This document shows positions 62,701 to 64,000 of a stretch of 64,000 nucleotides of DNA, piece after piece (positions within the stretch are counted from its first letter, which is position 1; every line of letters starts with the position of its first letter). The stretch lies in the NCBI GenBank assembly GCA_021397835.1, contig JAJFZO010000902.1, positions 1,150,001-1,214,000 of the forward strand. Reading direction: 5' to 3'. Made by a program: the position numbers and the translations under genes. The notes under the pieces were generated by a model. That model was not told where the DNA came from. It saw nothing but the letters and a program-made list of their open reading frames with translations, and ran no database searches. Origin of the DNA: Moringa oleifera (Eukaryota; Streptophyta; Magnoliopsida; Brassicales; Moringaceae).

Positions 62701-64000
62701 TAAAAAATGAATAAATAGTTTCACACTTACTAAGTTTAGTTGAGCTCGTACAATGTAATTATGAGTCCTAAGTTTGCTCTCGTGGCTTCATGGAAAGGGA
62801 AAGAGCCACATCATAACTACATGTCACGTTCTAGCCAAGCTACGGAGTGTGCGGGTGCGGATAGGCCATCCCTGTTGACGGCTTCGACTTGTGTGTTGAT
62901 TTGATGGTTCTAGGAGGCAAAGTTTGGGAAGAAACCCCTTGCCATTAGTGATCCTTAATGGCATGCATGTCTTTATGTATTCGATGAATTATAGTGATGG
63001 AATGAGAAATTGATCATCAGATAAGATACTTGTAAACTTATAAAAATAATTAATAAATTAATTATAGTATTATAAAAAAGAGGTGATTGAATAATTTTTA
63101 ATGTATAAGTTACGTTCTTAAAATATATATGCTTAAAAATTAAGTAATAAATGTTTTTGAAGCGCGCTTATTTAATTTGTTATCAATATATATATATAAA
63201 TATTAATATATTCTAAATTTTATTTTAACCAATTGAGTTTATTATAATTTAATTAAAAATAATGAAGTCTATTAGAATTTGTATTAACTAAAAAGTCTAA
63301 TGACGCATAAATTTTTTCAGTGGAAAAATAAAATTTATATGGTGAACAAAACATTGAACTGAAAAACATCATTGATTTATACTTACTCTTGCGTTTGTTT
63401 TTCTTTTTTCAAAAGAGAATTTTCTTCTCTTAATGCTTTAAATTCATAAACCAAATCACCTTAATCGAAATTACATAGTTTTTTAAATTAAAATTTGTTG
63501 TTAATTTAATTACAAACTTTTTTATAGATTTGATTAATGTTATGTATTTGGTCCTTGGTAACATGTGCCCTTTTAATTGGTTGGGGTTATCTTGGTTGGG
63601 GTCAGCTTACTCGCTTTCTATTTACTTACATTTGAAAATATTTAAACTTTTTTATTTTTAAAACATATAGTGATAAATAATTTGATTTATTGAATTTTTT
63701 AAATTATATATTATTTACAATTAAATAAAATTTTAAAAGTTAATTATATTAAAAGTACATGCATTTTATTAATAATTTTGAATTAAAACTTAAAAAATTA
63801 TATCTATTTAAATTTTACGTTTTTATTTAATTTTAATATGAAATTTTTATTTTTATTTTTTATTATTAACAGTTTTGTGCACACGAATCGCGTGCATGTG
63901 AATTTGTTTGCTTCTAAAATTAACCCAATATTTTATTATACACTATTGAAATGAATAAAATATTATTTTTATTTTTAATATTTTATTACTAAGTTTAGTG
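59746..64000. other. Low-copy noncoding DNA (copy B)
   Basis: Equivalent of 10076-14340. A minus-strand frame at 61593-61994 (133 codons) is longer than in copy A, opening with MFWPSKLGQIICCS. It has no family I recognise, and the two versions differ by indels at both ends. The CACGTG motif of copy A is CACGTA here. No other feature is supported apart from the hairpin below. Confidence 0.5.
60989..61030. repeat. Perfect 14-bp inverted repeat (copy B)
   Basis: Same arms as 11319-11360, with both arms unchanged. Confidence 0.8.

Larger units (their letters stand above)
50208..64000. repeat. Large segmental duplication, copy B
   Basis: Direct-orientation partner of 1-14340, beginning at the same words as window position 1 and still matching at the last base. 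The sequence just left of 50208 (simple AT tracts and short CATGC repeats) has no counterpart in the window because copy A starts at base 1. The duplication could therefore extend further left or right. Copy B lacks one 165-bp unit and about 530 bp of A-rich repeat at about 58740. It carries a differently structured microsatellite at 52718-52800. Confidence 0.95.

Overview
The window looks like AT-rich, non-genic nuclear DNA from a flowering plant, most likely a eudicot. Decayed Ty1/copia retrotransposon pieces and exon remnants of typical plant genes (homomeric acetyl-CoA carboxylase, a 14-3-3 protein, a CCCH zinc-finger/ankyrin protein) support this. Wherever a family can be recognised, the reading frame is broken. 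I find no intact protein-coding gene and no RNA gene I can support. Nearly all sequence is explained by duplication at several scales.

Layout. Positions 1-14340 (copy A) and 50208-64000 (copy B) are the same segment in the same orientation, offset by about 50 kb and differing by scattered substitutions and a few indels. In order each copy holds: an A-rich array of diverged 0.6-0.9 kb repeats; a minus-strand copia fragment (RNase H end plus LTR-like sequence); a plus-strand CCCH/ankyrin pseudogene fragment; a tandem array of about 165-bp GA-rich units; a second A-rich array; and about 4 kb of low-copy noncoding DNA. Between the copies, 14.5-25.0 kb contains an internal duplication (14.5-19.5 against 22.3-25.0 kb) around a second copia fragment (LTR-like, gag and protease, 20.47-21.70 kb).

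The most striking element is at 25.0-45.3 kb. It is a head-to-tail array of ten units, about 2.1 kb each, plus one partial unit. Each full unit carries, on the minus strand and in correct gene order, remnants of six exons of the biotin-carboxylase region of homomeric acetyl-CoA carboxylase (ACC1), followed by an intron-like block rich in CTGCTACT-type low-complexity repeats. Splice-site dinucleotides are still visible, but stops, frameshifts and lost catalytic residues rule out enzyme function. The outermost unit (44.1-45.26 kb) is shorter, closest to functional ACC, and lies beside a 14-3-3 exon remnant.

At 46-50 kb lies what looks like a less amplified relative of the duplicated segment: a third CCCH/ankyrin fragment (47.20-48.10 kb, the best preserved), one unit resembling the 165-bp array, and a 510-bp tandem duplication with exon-like sequence of an unrecognised minus-strand gene. 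The locus therefore appears to be a place where host-gene fragments were captured and then repeatedly tandemly amplified. Exon, repeat and gene-family assignments were made by eye from translations; boundaries are approximate unless a motif fixes them.
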